A stretch of DNA of 64,000 bases from Kitasatospora sp. MAA4 (GTDB lineage: Bacteria; Actinomycetota; Actinomycetes; Streptomycetales; Streptomycetaceae), in NCBI RefSeq assembly GCF_029893355.1, contig NZ_JARZAI010000028.1:1-64000 (forward strand), written 5' to 3'. Each line of letters begins with the position of its first letter. Position 1 is the first letter of the stretch. This document shows, piece by piece, positions 41,763-52,929 of this stretch. The notes below the pieces were generated by a model. It saw only the letters and a program-made list of their open reading frames with translations. It had not been told where the DNA came from and did no database searches. The translations under genes were made by a program, and so were the position numbers.

Positions 41763-42233
41763 ATGCCTCGTAAGGGCCCCGCCCCGAAGCGCCCGGTCAT
41801 CATCGACCCGGTTTACGGATCCCCCCTGGTGACGTCGCTCGTCAACAAGATCCTCCTGCACGGCAAGCGCTCCACCGCCGAGCGGATCGTCTACGGCGCC
41901 CTTGAGGGCGTTCGTGAGAAGACCGGCTCGGACCCCGTCGTGACCCTCAAGCGCGCGCTTGAGAACGTCAAGCCGGCCCTCGAGGTCAAGTCCCGCCGTG
42001 TCGGTGGCGCGACCTACCAGGTCCCGGTCGAGGTTCGTCCGGGCCGCGCCGCCACGCTGGCGCTGCGCTGGATGGTCGGTTACTCCCGCGCCCGTCGCGA
42101 GAAGACCATGACCGAGCGCCTCATGAACGAGATCCTCGACGCCAGCAACGGCCTGGGCGCTTCCGTGAAGCGTCGCGAGGACACGCACAAGATGGCCGAG
42201 TCCAACAAGGCCTTCGCGCACTACCGCTGGTAG
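41763..42233 (+). CDS. rpsG: 30S ribosomal protein S7
   Basis: 156 residues. Nucleates assembly of the 30S head and is the usual translational repressor of the str operon. Signatures: MPRKGPAPKRPVIIDPVYGS, NVKPALEVKSRRVGGATYQV, ALRWMVGYSRAR and the C-terminal HKMAESNKAFAHYRW. Confidence 0.98.
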   Translation: MPRKGPAPKRPVIIDPVYGSPLVTSLVNKILLHGKRSTAERIVYGALEGVREKTGSDPVVTLKRALENVKPALEVKSRRVGGATYQVPVEVRPGRAATLALRWMVGYSRARREKTMTERLMNEILDASNGLGASVKRREDTHKMAESNKAFAHYRW

Positions 42234-42272
42234 TCCTAACCCCGTCACTAGACAGAGAGAGAACGAGCCACC

Positions 42273-44378
<2,106 letters not shown>

Positions 44379-44427
44379 GTCCCGCCATCGGGACTTATCG
44401 CAACCTTTAGGCTATTAGGAGGCAAAC

Positions 44428-44455
44428 CCGGCGGGGTCCACCCCGACCCCGCCGG
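44428..44455 (+). terminator. Hairpin between fusA and tuf
   Basis: CCGGCGGGGTC pairs with GACCCCGCCGG (44428-44438 and 44445-44455). Probably an attenuator that leaves tuf partly under its own promoter in the remaining ~115 bp of the gap. Confidence 0.6.
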
Positions 44456-44569
44456 CGTCTCCGCCCCCACCCGCGGGACGGCATGGAGCGCAACCGCGCC
44501 CCGTACCCAACCCGATCAAAGACCAACTGACGTCGTACGGCGTACAGAACTGTCCTCAGGAGGACTGCA

Positions 44570-45763
<1,194 letters not shown>

Positions 45764-45808
45764 TTGATGCTCTGACCTGCCTGCACGACAGGCTCGCCGC
45801 AAGGCAAC

Positions 45809-45842
45809 ACAGCGGGCCCGTTCCTCGGAACGGGCCCGCTGT
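45809..45842 (+). terminator. str operon terminator
   Basis: A 16-bp perfect stem (45809-45824 with 45827-45842) just after tuf. A second inverted repeat (about 45874-45908) lies immediately beyond and would serve rfbC on the opposite strand. Confidence 0.9.
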
Positions 45843-45873
45843 CGTGTGTCCACAGCGTGTGGGAAAGACGATG

Positions 45874-45908
45874 GGCCCCGCCCCTGCGATGCAGGAGCGG
45901 GGCCCGTC
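45874..45908 (-). terminator. Terminator after rfbC
   Basis: GGGCCCCGC and its complement GCGGGGCCC flank the CCTGC/GCAGG inner stem and a GAT loop. It lies directly after the minus-strand rfbC stop. Confidence 0.6.
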
Positions 45909-45917
45909 GGTGCTTCG

Positions 45918-46517
45918 TCAGACCGTGCGCAGCGACTCGGTGAAGGCCTGGCAGGCCGCGTAGTCGGGCAGCAGGCCGGTGGCGATCGCCTCGGCCAGCG
46001 AGGGGGCGGCCTCGTCGCGGGCGGAGAGCTGCGGCGCGTCGGCCGGCCACTCGATGCCCAGCTCCGGGTCCAGCGGGTGCACCGAGTGCTCCGCGGTCGG
46101 GTTGAAGGTGGTCGAGCAGAGGTACGAGAGCGTGGCGTCGTCGCTCAGCGCGCAGAAGCCGTGGCCCAGGCCCTCGGGGATGTAGACGGCCCTGCGGTCG
46201 GTCTCGTCCAGCCGGACGCCCTCCCACTGGCCGAAGGTGGGCGAGCCCACCCGCAGGTCGACGATGACGTCCAGCACGGCGCCGCGCACGCAGGTCACGT
46301 ACTTGGCCTGGCCGGGCGGCACGTCGGCGAAGTGGATGCCGCGGACCACGCCGCGGGCGGAGACCGAGAGGTTGGCCTGCGCCAGGTTCAGCGGGTGGCC
46401 GACCACCTCGGCCAGCCGGTCGAAGCGGTACCACTCGGTGAACAGGCCGCGCGGGTCCCCGTGCAGCTGCGGAGTGATCTCGATCGCACCCTCGATACCG
46501 AGTTCGCGGAACTTCAC
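45918..46517 (-). CDS. rfbC: dTDP-4-dehydrorhamnose 3,5-epimerase
   Basis: 199 residues, GTG start. Third enzyme of dTDP-L-rhamnose synthesis. RmlC cupin signature: FTEWYRFDRLAEVVGHPLNL, SVSARGVVRGIHFADVPPGQ with the catalytic His, VLDVIVDLRVGSPTFGQWE, AVYIPEGLGHGFCAL and YLCSTTFNPTAEHSVHPLD. Its GTGA start overlaps the rfbA stop by 4 nt, so the two are coupled. Confidence 0.95.
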   Translation of the reverse strand: MKFRELGIEGAIEITPQLHGDPRGLFTEWYRFDRLAEVVGHPLNLAQANLSVSARGVVRGIHFADVPPGQAKYVTCVRGAVLDVIVDLRVGSPTFGQWEGVRLDETDRRAVYIPEGLGHGFCALSDDATLSYLCSTTFNPTAEHSVHPLDPELGIEWPADAPQLSARDEAAPSLAEAIATGLLPDYAACQAFTESLRTV

Positions 46518-47389
46518 CGTGCGTTCTCCTCGTCCAGCAGGGCCAGCAGGTACTGGCCGTACCCGCTCTTCAGCAGCGGCTCGGCGAGCTCGCGCAGCTT
46601 GGCGGAGTCGATCAGGCCGGCCCGCCAGACCGCCTCCTCGATGCAGCCGATCTTGAAGCCCTGGCGTTCCTCTATCACCCGGACGAACTCGGTGGCCTGC
46701 ACCATCGAGACGAAGGTTCCGGTGTCCAGCCAGGCCGTGCCGCGATCAAGGATGGTGACGTGCAGCTCGCCCGCCTGAAGGTAGGCGTCGTTGACCGCGG
46801 TGATCTCCAGTTCGCCGCGGGCGCTGGGCTTCAGGCCGCGGGCGATCTCCACCACCCGGTTGTCGTAGAAGTAGAGGCCGGGCACCGCGTAGCGGGACTT
46901 CGGCTGCTCGGGCTTCTCCTCGATGGAGATCGCCTGGCCGTGCTCGTCGAACTCGACCACGCCGTAGGCCGTCGGGTCGGCCACCGGGTAGGCGAAGACC
47001 CGGCCGCCGGGGGAGTCGGTGTGCTCGGCGAGCCGGGTGCCCAGGCCGCTGCCGTGGAAGATGTTGTCGCCGAGGATCAGCGCCACCGACTCGTCGCCGA
47101 TGAAGTCGGCGCCCAGCACGAACGCCTGGGCGATGCCCTCCGGGCGCTCCTGGACGGCGTACTCCAGCCGCAGGCCGAACTCCGAGCCGTCGCCGAGCAG
47201 CCGCTCGAACTGATCGCGGTCCTGCGGCGTGGTGATGATCAGAATTTCGCTGATCCCCGCCATCACCAGGGTCGACAGCGGGTAGTAGATCATCGGCTTG
47301 TCGAAGACCGGCAGCAACTGCTTCGACACCGCACGGGTCAGGGGCCACAGACGAGAGCCGGTACCGCCCGCCAAGAGAATTCCACGCAT
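46514..47389 (-). CDS. rfbA: Glucose-1-phosphate thymidylyltransferase
   Basis: 291 residues. Makes dTDP-glucose from Glc-1-P and dTTP. Nucleotidyltransferase signature MRGILLAGGTGSRLWPLT, KPMIYYPLSTLVMAGI, LILGDNIFHG, GVVEFDEHGQAISIEEKPEQ and AWLDTGTFVSM. ATG 47389 lies 6 nt after a TAGGCT -10-like hexamer with no Shine-Dalgarno between, so the message is probably leaderless. Divergent from rfbB across 84 bp. Confidence 0.96.
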   Translation of the reverse strand: MRGILLAGGTGSRLWPLTRAVSKQLLPVFDKPMIYYPLSTLVMAGISEILIITTPQDRDQFERLLGDGSEFGLRLEYAVQERPEGIAQAFVLGADFIGDESVALILGDNIFHGSGLGTRLAEHTDSPGGRVFAYPVADPTAYGVVEFDEHGQAISIEEKPEQPKSRYAVPGLYFYDNRVVEIARGLKPSARGELEITAVNDAYLQAGELHVTILDRGTAWLDTGTFVSMVQATEFVRVIEERQGFKIGCIEEAVWRAGLIDSAKLRELAEPLLKSGYGQYLLALLDEENAR

Positions 47390-47473
47390 GCGTGCAGCCT
47401 AGGCGATGACACGCTCCGGGCCGCCGGGGCGGGGTCCGTCCGGACACCTGCGCGACGGTAGGATACGCACACT
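47390..47473. promoter_or_regulatory. Divergent rfbA / rfbB promoter region
   Basis: Minus strand: TAGGCT at 47396-47401, 6 nt before the rfbA ATG. Plus strand: TAGGAT at 47459-47464, 9 nt before the rfbB ATG. Neither start has a clear ribosome-binding site, so both divergent transcripts look leaderless or nearly so. -35 elements are weak. Confidence 0.5.
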
Positions 47474-48451
47474 ATGCGCATCCTTGTGACCGGCGGCGCC
47501 GGCTTCATCGGTTCAGAGTTCGTCCGCCAGTTGCTGGGCGCGGACGCCACGGCCCGGATCACCGTTCTGGACAAGCTGACCTACTCCGGCGTGGAGGCCA
47601 ACCTCGCGCCGGTGGCGGGCCATCCGGGTTACGCCTTCGTCCAGGGCGACATCTGCGACCCGGTGGTGGTCGATCAGGTGATGGCCGGTCACGACGTGGT
47701 GGTGCACTTCGCCGCCGAGTCGCACGTGGACCGTTCGATCGAGGGCGCCGGCCCGTTCGTGCTGACCAACGTGGTGGGCACCCAGGTGCTGCTCGACGCG
47801 GCCCGCAAGCACGGCGTCGGCCGCTTCGTCCACGTCTCCACCGACGAGGTCTACGGCTCGATCGCCGAGGGTTCGTGGACCGAGGAGTGGCCGCTGCAGC
47901 CCAACTCCCCGTACTCCGCCTCCAAGGCGTCCTCCGACCTGCTCGCGCTGGCCTACCACCGCACGCACGGCATGGACGTGGTGGTGACCCGCTGCTCCAA
48001 CAACTACGGGCACTACCAGTTCCCGGAGAAGGTCATCCCGCTCTTCACCACCAACCTGATCGACGGCCGCAAGGTCCCGCTGTACGGCAACGGCGGCAAC
48101 ATCCGCGACTGGCTGCATGTCTCGGACCACTGCCGCGGCATCGAGCTCGTGATGCGCGGCGGCCGGGCCGGTGAGGTCTACAACATCGGCGGCGGCACCG
48201 AGGTGACCAACAAGGAGCTGACCGGCCTGCTGCTGGACGCGGCCGGCGTCGGCTGGGAGATGGTCGAGTACGTCGAGGACCGCAAGGGGCACGACCTGCG
48301 GTACTCGATCGACATCGGCAAGATCCACGAGGAGCTCGGCTACAGCCCGCAGGTCCGCTTCGAGGACGGCCTCGCGGCCACCATCGCCTGGTACCGCGAC
48401 AACCGCGACTGGTGGGAGCCGCTCAAGGCGAAGGCGGCACTGGCCAAGTGA
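47474..48451 (+). CDS. rfbB: dTDP-glucose 4,6-dehydratase
   Basis: 325 residues. NAD-dependent extended SDR that converts dTDP-glucose to dTDP-4-keto-6-deoxyglucose. Rossmann motif VTGGAGFIGSEFVRQLL, HFAAESHVDRSI, HVSTDEVYGS (catalytic Thr-Asp-Glu), YSASKASSDLLALAY (Tyr/Lys pair) and NNYGHYQFPEKVIPLF. Its stop overlaps the rfbD start by 4 nt. Confidence 0.96.
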   Translation: MRILVTGGAGFIGSEFVRQLLGADATARITVLDKLTYSGVEANLAPVAGHPGYAFVQGDICDPVVVDQVMAGHDVVVHFAAESHVDRSIEGAGPFVLTNVVGTQVLLDAARKHGVGRFVHVSTDEVYGSIAEGSWTEEWPLQPNSPYSASKASSDLLALAYHRTHGMDVVVTRCSNNYGHYQFPEKVIPLFTTNLIDGRKVPLYGNGGNIRDWLHVSDHCRGIELVMRGGRAGEVYNIGGGTEVTNKELTGLLLDAAGVGWEMVEYVEDRKGHDLRYSIDIGKIHEELGYSPQVRFEDGLAATIAWYRDNRDWWEPLKAKAALAK

Positions 48452-49365
48452 CGACGAACTGGCTGGTGACCGGCGCGGCGGGGATGCTCGGCCGCGACCT
48501 GCTGTCGGTGCTCGGCGCCGACCCCGAGGCGAAGGTCACCGCGCTGCGGCGCGCCGACCTCGACATCACCGACCCGGCCGCCGTGCGCGCCGCGGTCGAG
48601 GGCCACCAGGTGGTCGTCAACTGCGCCGCGTGGACGGACGTCGACGGCGCCGAGAGCGCCGAGCAGGCCGCCACCGCCGTGAACGGCACCGGGGTGCGCC
48701 ACCTCGCGCAGGCCTGCGCCGACACCGGCGCGGTGCTGCTGCACGTCTCCACCGACTACGTGCTGCCCGGCGACGCCGAGCAGCCGTACGAGGAGAACGC
48801 CCCGACCTCGCCGGTCAACGCCTACGGCCGCAGCAAGCTGGCGGGCGAGCAGGCGGTGGCCGAGCTGCTGCCGCAGACCGGTTACACCGTCCGGACCGCC
48901 TGGCTCTACGGCGAGCACGGCCCGAACTTCGTCGCCACCATGCTCAAGCTGGCCGCCCAGCGCGACACCCTGGACGTGGTGGACGACCAGCACGGCCAGC
49001 CGACCTGGTCCCGTGCGCTCGCCGAGCGACTGGCCGTGCTCGGCCGGGCCGCCCTGGCCGGCCGCGCGCCGGCCGGCGTCTACCACGGCACCGCGACGGG
49101 CCGCACCACCTGGTTCGGGCTGGCGCGCGAGGCCTACCGGCTGAGCGGGCTCGACCCCGAGCGGATCCGCCCGACGACCTCGGCGGCGTTCGCCCGTCCG
49201 GCGGTCCGGCCGGCCTTCAGTGTGCTCGCCCACGGACGCTGGGCCGAGGCCGGTCTGGAGCCGCTCGCGCCCTGGCAGGAGATGCTGGCCCAGGCGCTGC
49301 GCGAGCCCGGTTTCCTCGAACTGGTACCGCAGGCCGACCGAATGCGCATTCCCCCCTTGCCCTAG
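48448..49365 (+). CDS. rfbD: dTDP-4-dehydrorhamnose reductase
   Basis: 305 residues from GTG 48448, overlapping rfbB (GTGA). Last step to dTDP-L-rhamnose, NAD(P)H-dependent. SDR motif VTGAAGMLGRDLL, VNCAAWTDVDGAES, HVSTDYVLPGDA, YGRSKLAGEQAVAE and DQHGQPTWSRALAERL. With rfbA, rfbB and rfbC the full dTDP-rhamnose pathway is present here. Confidence 0.95.
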   Translation: MTTNWLVTGAAGMLGRDLLSVLGADPEAKVTALRRADLDITDPAAVRAAVEGHQVVVNCAAWTDVDGAESAEQAATAVNGTGVRHLAQACADTGAVLLHVSTDYVLPGDAEQPYEENAPTSPVNAYGRSKLAGEQAVAELLPQTGYTVRTAWLYGEHGPNFVATMLKLAAQRDTLDVVDDQHGQPTWSRALAERLAVLGRAALAGRAPAGVYHGTATGRTTWFGLAREAYRLSGLDPERIRPTTSAAFARPAVRPAFSVLAHGRWAEAGLEPLAPWQEMLAQALREPGFLELVPQADRMRIPPLP

Positions 49366-49415
49366 GCTGACCCCACCGCGAGGCCCGCCCCTGCGCTCGA
49401 AAGGCGCCACCTGCC

Positions 49416-49817
49416 GTGCAACTCTCCATCCTCACCTCGATCACAGGTCTCCTGGTGCTCGGGTACATCCTCGAGCTGCTCCGCCGGCAGCAGCTGCGCG
49501 AGAAGTACGCGGCGATCTGGCTGCTCATCGGCCTGCTCGTGGCGCCGCTGGGGTTCTTCCCCGACCTGCTCGACTCGACGGCGAAGAGGCTGGGCGTCGC
49601 TTCCGGTGCGAGCCTGGTGCTGTTCGCCGGATTCCTGCTGATACTGCTGGTGAGCCTGCACCTGAGCTGGGAGGCCAGCCGGCTGGAGGCGGAGACCAGG
49701 ACGTTGGCCGAGGATGTCGCGCTGATCCGCGCGCATCTGGTGGCCCATGGCGGATACCCCGCTTCAACGCCGCGCGCGGCCGCTGCCGACGCCATCGACT
49801 CAGAGGTGCTCTCGTGA
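49416..49817 (+). CDS. DUF2304 membrane protein
   Basis: 133 residues, GTG. Three hydrophobic helices: about 5-21, 34-52 and 66-85. The conserved LRRQQLREKYAAIWLLIGL between helices 1 and 2 is the DUF2304 signature, and a short coiled-coil-like tail follows. DUF2304 proteins are typically encoded beside polyprenyl-phosphate glycosyltransferases and are thought to anchor or assist them. The stop overlaps the GT2 start by 4 nt. Confidence 0.85.
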   Translation: MQLSILTSITGLLVLGYILELLRRQQLREKYAAIWLLIGLLVAPLGFFPDLLDSTAKRLGVASGASLVLFAGFLLILLVSLHLSWEASRLEAETRTLAEDVALIRAHLVAHGGYPASTPRAAAADAIDSEVLS

Positions 49818-50605
49818 TCGACGACCGCCGGGTCCTGATCATCCTCCCCGCCTGGAACGAGGAGGAGGGGCTGCCCTCCGTCCTGGCCGAGATCCAGCGC
49901 CAGCTGCCGTACGTGGACACCCTGGTGGTGGACGACGGCTCCACCGACAACACCTCCGCCGTGGCGTTGGCGGCCGGCTCCGCGGTGGCCCGGCTCCCGT
50001 TCAACCTGGGCGTCGGCGGTGCCATGCGCTGCGGCTACCGGTACGCCAAGCTGCACGGCTACGACATCGCGATCCAGGTCGACGCCGACGGCCAGCACGA
50101 CCCGTCGTACGTGCCGACCCTGCTGGCCCAGCTGGACGAGGTCGACCTGGTGATCGGCGCCCGCTTCGACGGCGAGGGCGACTACCAGGTCCGCGGGCCG
50201 CGCAAGTGGGCGATGAGCCTGCTCTCCGTCGTGCTCTCCCGGATCGCCCGGACCCGGTTGACCGACACCACCTCGGGCTTCCGGGCCTGCAACCGCCCGA
50301 TGATAGAGTTCTTCGCCCGCTGGTACCCCGTGGAGTACCTGGGCGACACCATCGAGAGCATGGTGGGCGCGGCCCGACTGGGCTTCAAGGTCCGCCAGGT
50401 CCCGGTGGCGATGCGCGCGCGCACCACCGGCCGGCCCAGCGCCTCGCCGTTCCGCGCGATGGTCTACCTCGCCCGGGCCGGTCTGGTCCTGCTGCTCGCG
50501 ATGATCCGCCGGATGCCGGAGGACCTGAAGGCGATAGCCCCGGGCACCCCCGCGTACGCGGCCAGCAAGCAGCGTGCGGCGCAGCAGCTCCCGGTCGAGG
50601 CGTAG
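49814..50605 (+). CDS. Family 2 glycosyltransferase, DPM1-like
   Basis: 263 residues from GTG 49814. GT-A fold: VLIILPAWNEEEGL, VVDDGSTDNTS, DIAIQVDADGQHDPSYVPTL with the DxD-type metal site, IGARF and a DPM-like C-terminal part TDTTSGFRACNRPMIEFFAR. Probably transfers a sugar from a nucleotide sugar to a polyprenyl phosphate; lacks its own strong transmembrane helices, which fits partnership with DUF2304. Confidence 0.88.
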   Translation: MIDDRRVLIILPAWNEEEGLPSVLAEIQRQLPYVDTLVVDDGSTDNTSAVALAAGSAVARLPFNLGVGGAMRCGYRYAKLHGYDIAIQVDADGQHDPSYVPTLLAQLDEVDLVIGARFDGEGDYQVRGPRKWAMSLLSVVLSRIARTRLTDTTSGFRACNRPMIEFFARWYPVEYLGDTIESMVGAARLGFKVRQVPVAMRARTTGRPSASPFRAMVYLARAGLVLLLAMIRRMPEDLKAIAPGTPAYAASKQRAAQQLPVEA

Positions 50606-51505
50606 ATGAGCACCCCTGGCCGCTTCGAGATCCTGCTGCCGTACTACGGCGACGTGCCGCTGATGCAGGACGCGGTGCGCAGCGTGCTGGCCCAGGACGG
50701 GGACGACTGGCGGCTCACCGTCGTGGACGACGGCCAGGAACCCGGTGTCCCGCAGTGGTTCGCCGACCTCGCCGACGACCGGGTGCGCTACTTCCGCAAC
50801 GAGCAGAACCTCGGCGTCACCGGCAACTTCAACCACTGCGTCTCGCTCGCCGAGTCCGAGTACCTGGTGCTCATGGGCTGCGACGACATCATGCACCCGA
50901 ACTACCTCCAGGTGGTCCGGGCCGCGCTCCAGCGCGACCCCGAGGCCACCATGGTGCAGCCGGGCGTCCAGGTGATCGGCAGCGACGGCCTCCCGTACGA
51001 CACCCTGGGGGACCGGACCAAGCGCAAGCTGTACGCGCCCAAGGGCCCGGACCGGGCGCTGCTGGGCGGCCAGGAGCTCGCACTGAGCCTGCTGCGCGGC
51101 AACTGGCTCTACTTCCCCTCGATCTGCTGGCGGACCGACGCGGTCAAGCGCTTCGGCTTCCGTGCGGACCTGGGCGTGATCCAGGACCTCGCGCTGGTGA
51201 TCGACCTGCTGGTCGACGGTGCGACCCTGGCGATCACCCCCGAGGTCTGCTTCAGCTACCGGCGGCACGCCGAGAGCGAGTCCTCCGCCAAGGCGTTCAC
51301 CGGCCAGCGCTTCACGGAGGCCAAGCGGTTCTTCCTGGAGACCGCGGACCGCCTGGACGCCTTCGGCTGGCCCACCGCCGCCAAGGCGTCCCGCCTGCAC
51401 CTCTCCTCCCGTCTGCACGCACTGACGCTGCTTCCGGGCGCGGCCAAGCACGCCGGCCGTCCCGGTGTCGGTGCGATGCTCCGGCACTCCCTCGGGAGTC
51501 GCTGA
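50606..51505 (+). CDS. Family 2 glycosyltransferase
   Basis: 299 residues. Begins directly after the previous stop. GT-A motifs: FEILLPYYGDVPLMQDAVRS, LTVVDDGQEP, NLGVTGNFNHCVSLAESEYL and VLMGCDDIMHPNYL (metal-binding acidic pair). The C-terminal region contains SYRRHAESESS. Soluble, probably a cytoplasmic sugar transferase building a lipid-linked glycan. Acceptor and donor unknown; dTDP-rhamnose is a candidate because of the adjacent genes. Confidence 0.87.
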   Translation: MSTPGRFEILLPYYGDVPLMQDAVRSVLAQDGDDWRLTVVDDGQEPGVPQWFADLADDRVRYFRNEQNLGVTGNFNHCVSLAESEYLVLMGCDDIMHPNYLQVVRAALQRDPEATMVQPGVQVIGSDGLPYDTLGDRTKRKLYAPKGPDRALLGGQELALSLLRGNWLYFPSICWRTDAVKRFGFRADLGVIQDLALVIDLLVDGATLAITPEVCFSYRRHAESESSAKAFTGQRFTEAKRFFLETADRLDAFGWPTAAKASRLHLSSRLHALTLLPGAAKHAGRPGVGAMLRHSLGSR

Positions 51506-51603
51506 CCGAGCTCGGTCACGGCCTGTCTCGCTCCGGACCGCTGGGGGTCGGTGGGAGTGCGACGGACCCCTCACTGTCCGCTGAATCCCTGGAAGCGTGC
51601 TTG

Positions 51604-52929
51604 ATGAACCCCCTGGCGAAACTGCTCAAGGCACTGCCGCCCGGCACCCAGGTGGTGGCCGGCGGCACGGTGGTGCTGGGTGCCGCCTCGTACCTGCACA
51701 TCGCGGCGGCCGGCCACAGCCTGTCCAAGCAGGACATGGCAGGCGTGTCGCTGCTGTGGACCCTGGTGATGTCGGTGGGCATCGGGCTCTTCTTCCCCAT
51801 CGAGCAGGAGCTCACCCGGATCGTGGCGGCCCGCGCGGTGCGCGGCGAGGGCGCGGCGCCCGTGCTGCGCCGGGCGGCCCTGCTCACCGCCGGCATCCTG
51901 GTGGTGGTGCTGGGCCTGATCGGGGCCTTCGCCCGCCTGATCGCCGACCGGCTCTTCAGCGGGGACATGCAGCTCGTGCTGGCCCTCGGCGGCGCCTTCG
52001 TCGGGATGGCGCTCTGCTACGTGACGCGCGGCATCCTCGCCGGGCTCGGCCGGTTCACCGCGTACGGCGTCCAGCTGGCCATCGACGGCGGCCTGCGGAT
52101 CGTGCTCGCGGTCGGCTGCGCGCTGGCCGGTGTGCACTCGGCGCTGGCCTTCAGCCTGATCCTCTCGGTGGCGCCGCTGGTCGCATTGGCCTGCACCCTG
52201 CCGGTGACGCTCAAGGCGGCCCTGCCGGGCGCGCCGATCGCCTGGTCGGAGCTGGTCCGCGGGCTCGGCCTGCTGATCTGCTCGACGCTGCTCGCCCAGG
52301 TGGTGGTCAACGCCGCGGTGGTGAGCACCAAGCTGCTGGCGCCGACCCAGGTCGCGCTGGTCGCGGCGCTGCTGAGCGCGCTGGTGCTGGCGCGGGTGCC
52401 GCTGTTCGTCTTCGGCTCGTTGCAGGCCTCGCTGCTCTCCGGGCTGTCCAGCTCGGCCGCGGCGGGCGACCACCCGGGCTTCGTGAAGATGCTGCGCAAG
52501 ACCGGGGTGGTCGTGCTGCTGCTCGGGCTGTCCGGGGGAGTGCCGGCGGCGCTGCTGGGCCCCTGGCTGATCCAGGTCCTGTTCAAGTCCGCCAACGTGC
52601 TGAGCCACCTCGACTTCCTCTGGCTGGCCGCCGGCACCACCTGCTACATGCTCGCGATGGTCCTGGGCCAGGCGCTGATGGTGCTGCACCGCCACCGCTC
52701 GCAGCTGCTGGCCTGGGTGCTGGCCGTGGCCGTGCTGGTCGGGGTGACCCTGCTGCCGGGCGACATCGCCACCCGGGTCTCGGCGGCCTTCGCGGCGGGC
52801 TCGCTGGTCGCCGCGGCGGCCATGGTGCTGATGCTGCTGCGCAGCCCGGCGGTGCGCGGCACCGCGGTGCCGGACGCGGTGGCCGGCCCGCAGCCGACGG
52901 CGGCCCGCGCGAACTCGGGCTCCGCGTGA
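51604..52929 (+). CDS. Polysaccharide flippase-like membrane protein (MOP superfamily)
   Basis: 441 residues with about 12-14 hydrophobic helices, in the layout of Wzx/MATE-type lipid-linked oligosaccharide flippases. Examples: TQVVAGGTVVLGAASYLHIA, GVSLLWTLVMSVGIGLFFPI followed by EQELTRIVAA. The C-terminus is a hydrophilic tail. ATG 51604; a TTG at 51601 is an alternative. Its stop overlaps the next gene start by 4 nt. It likely flips a lipid-linked sugar across the membrane for use by the GT-C protein. Confidence 0.75.
   Translation: MNPLAKLLKALPPGTQVVAGGTVVLGAASYLHIAAAGHSLSKQDMAGVSLLWTLVMSVGIGLFFPIEQELTRIVAARAVRGEGAAPVLRRAALLTAGILVVVLGLIGAFARLIADRLFSGDMQLVLALGGAFVGMALCYVTRGILAGLGRFTAYGVQLAIDGGLRIVLAVGCALAGVHSALAFSLILSVAPLVALACTLPVTLKAALPGAPIAWSELVRGLGLLICSTLLAQVVVNAAVVSTKLLAPTQVALVAALLSALVLARVPLFVFGSLQASLLSGLSSSAAAGDHPGFVKMLRKTGVVVLLLGLSGGVPAALLGPWLIQVLFKSANVLSHLDFLWLAAGTTCYMLAMVLGQALMVLHRHRSQLLAWVLAVAVLVGVTLLPGDIATRVSAAFAAGSLVAAAAMVLMLLRSPAVRGTAVPDAVAGPQPTAARANSGSA

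Noticed and set aside
44411..44430. Strong Shine-Dalgarno-like TTAGGAGG in the fusA-tuf gap, suggesting a leader peptide
   Set aside because: No ATG/GTG/TTG at suitable spacing behind it.
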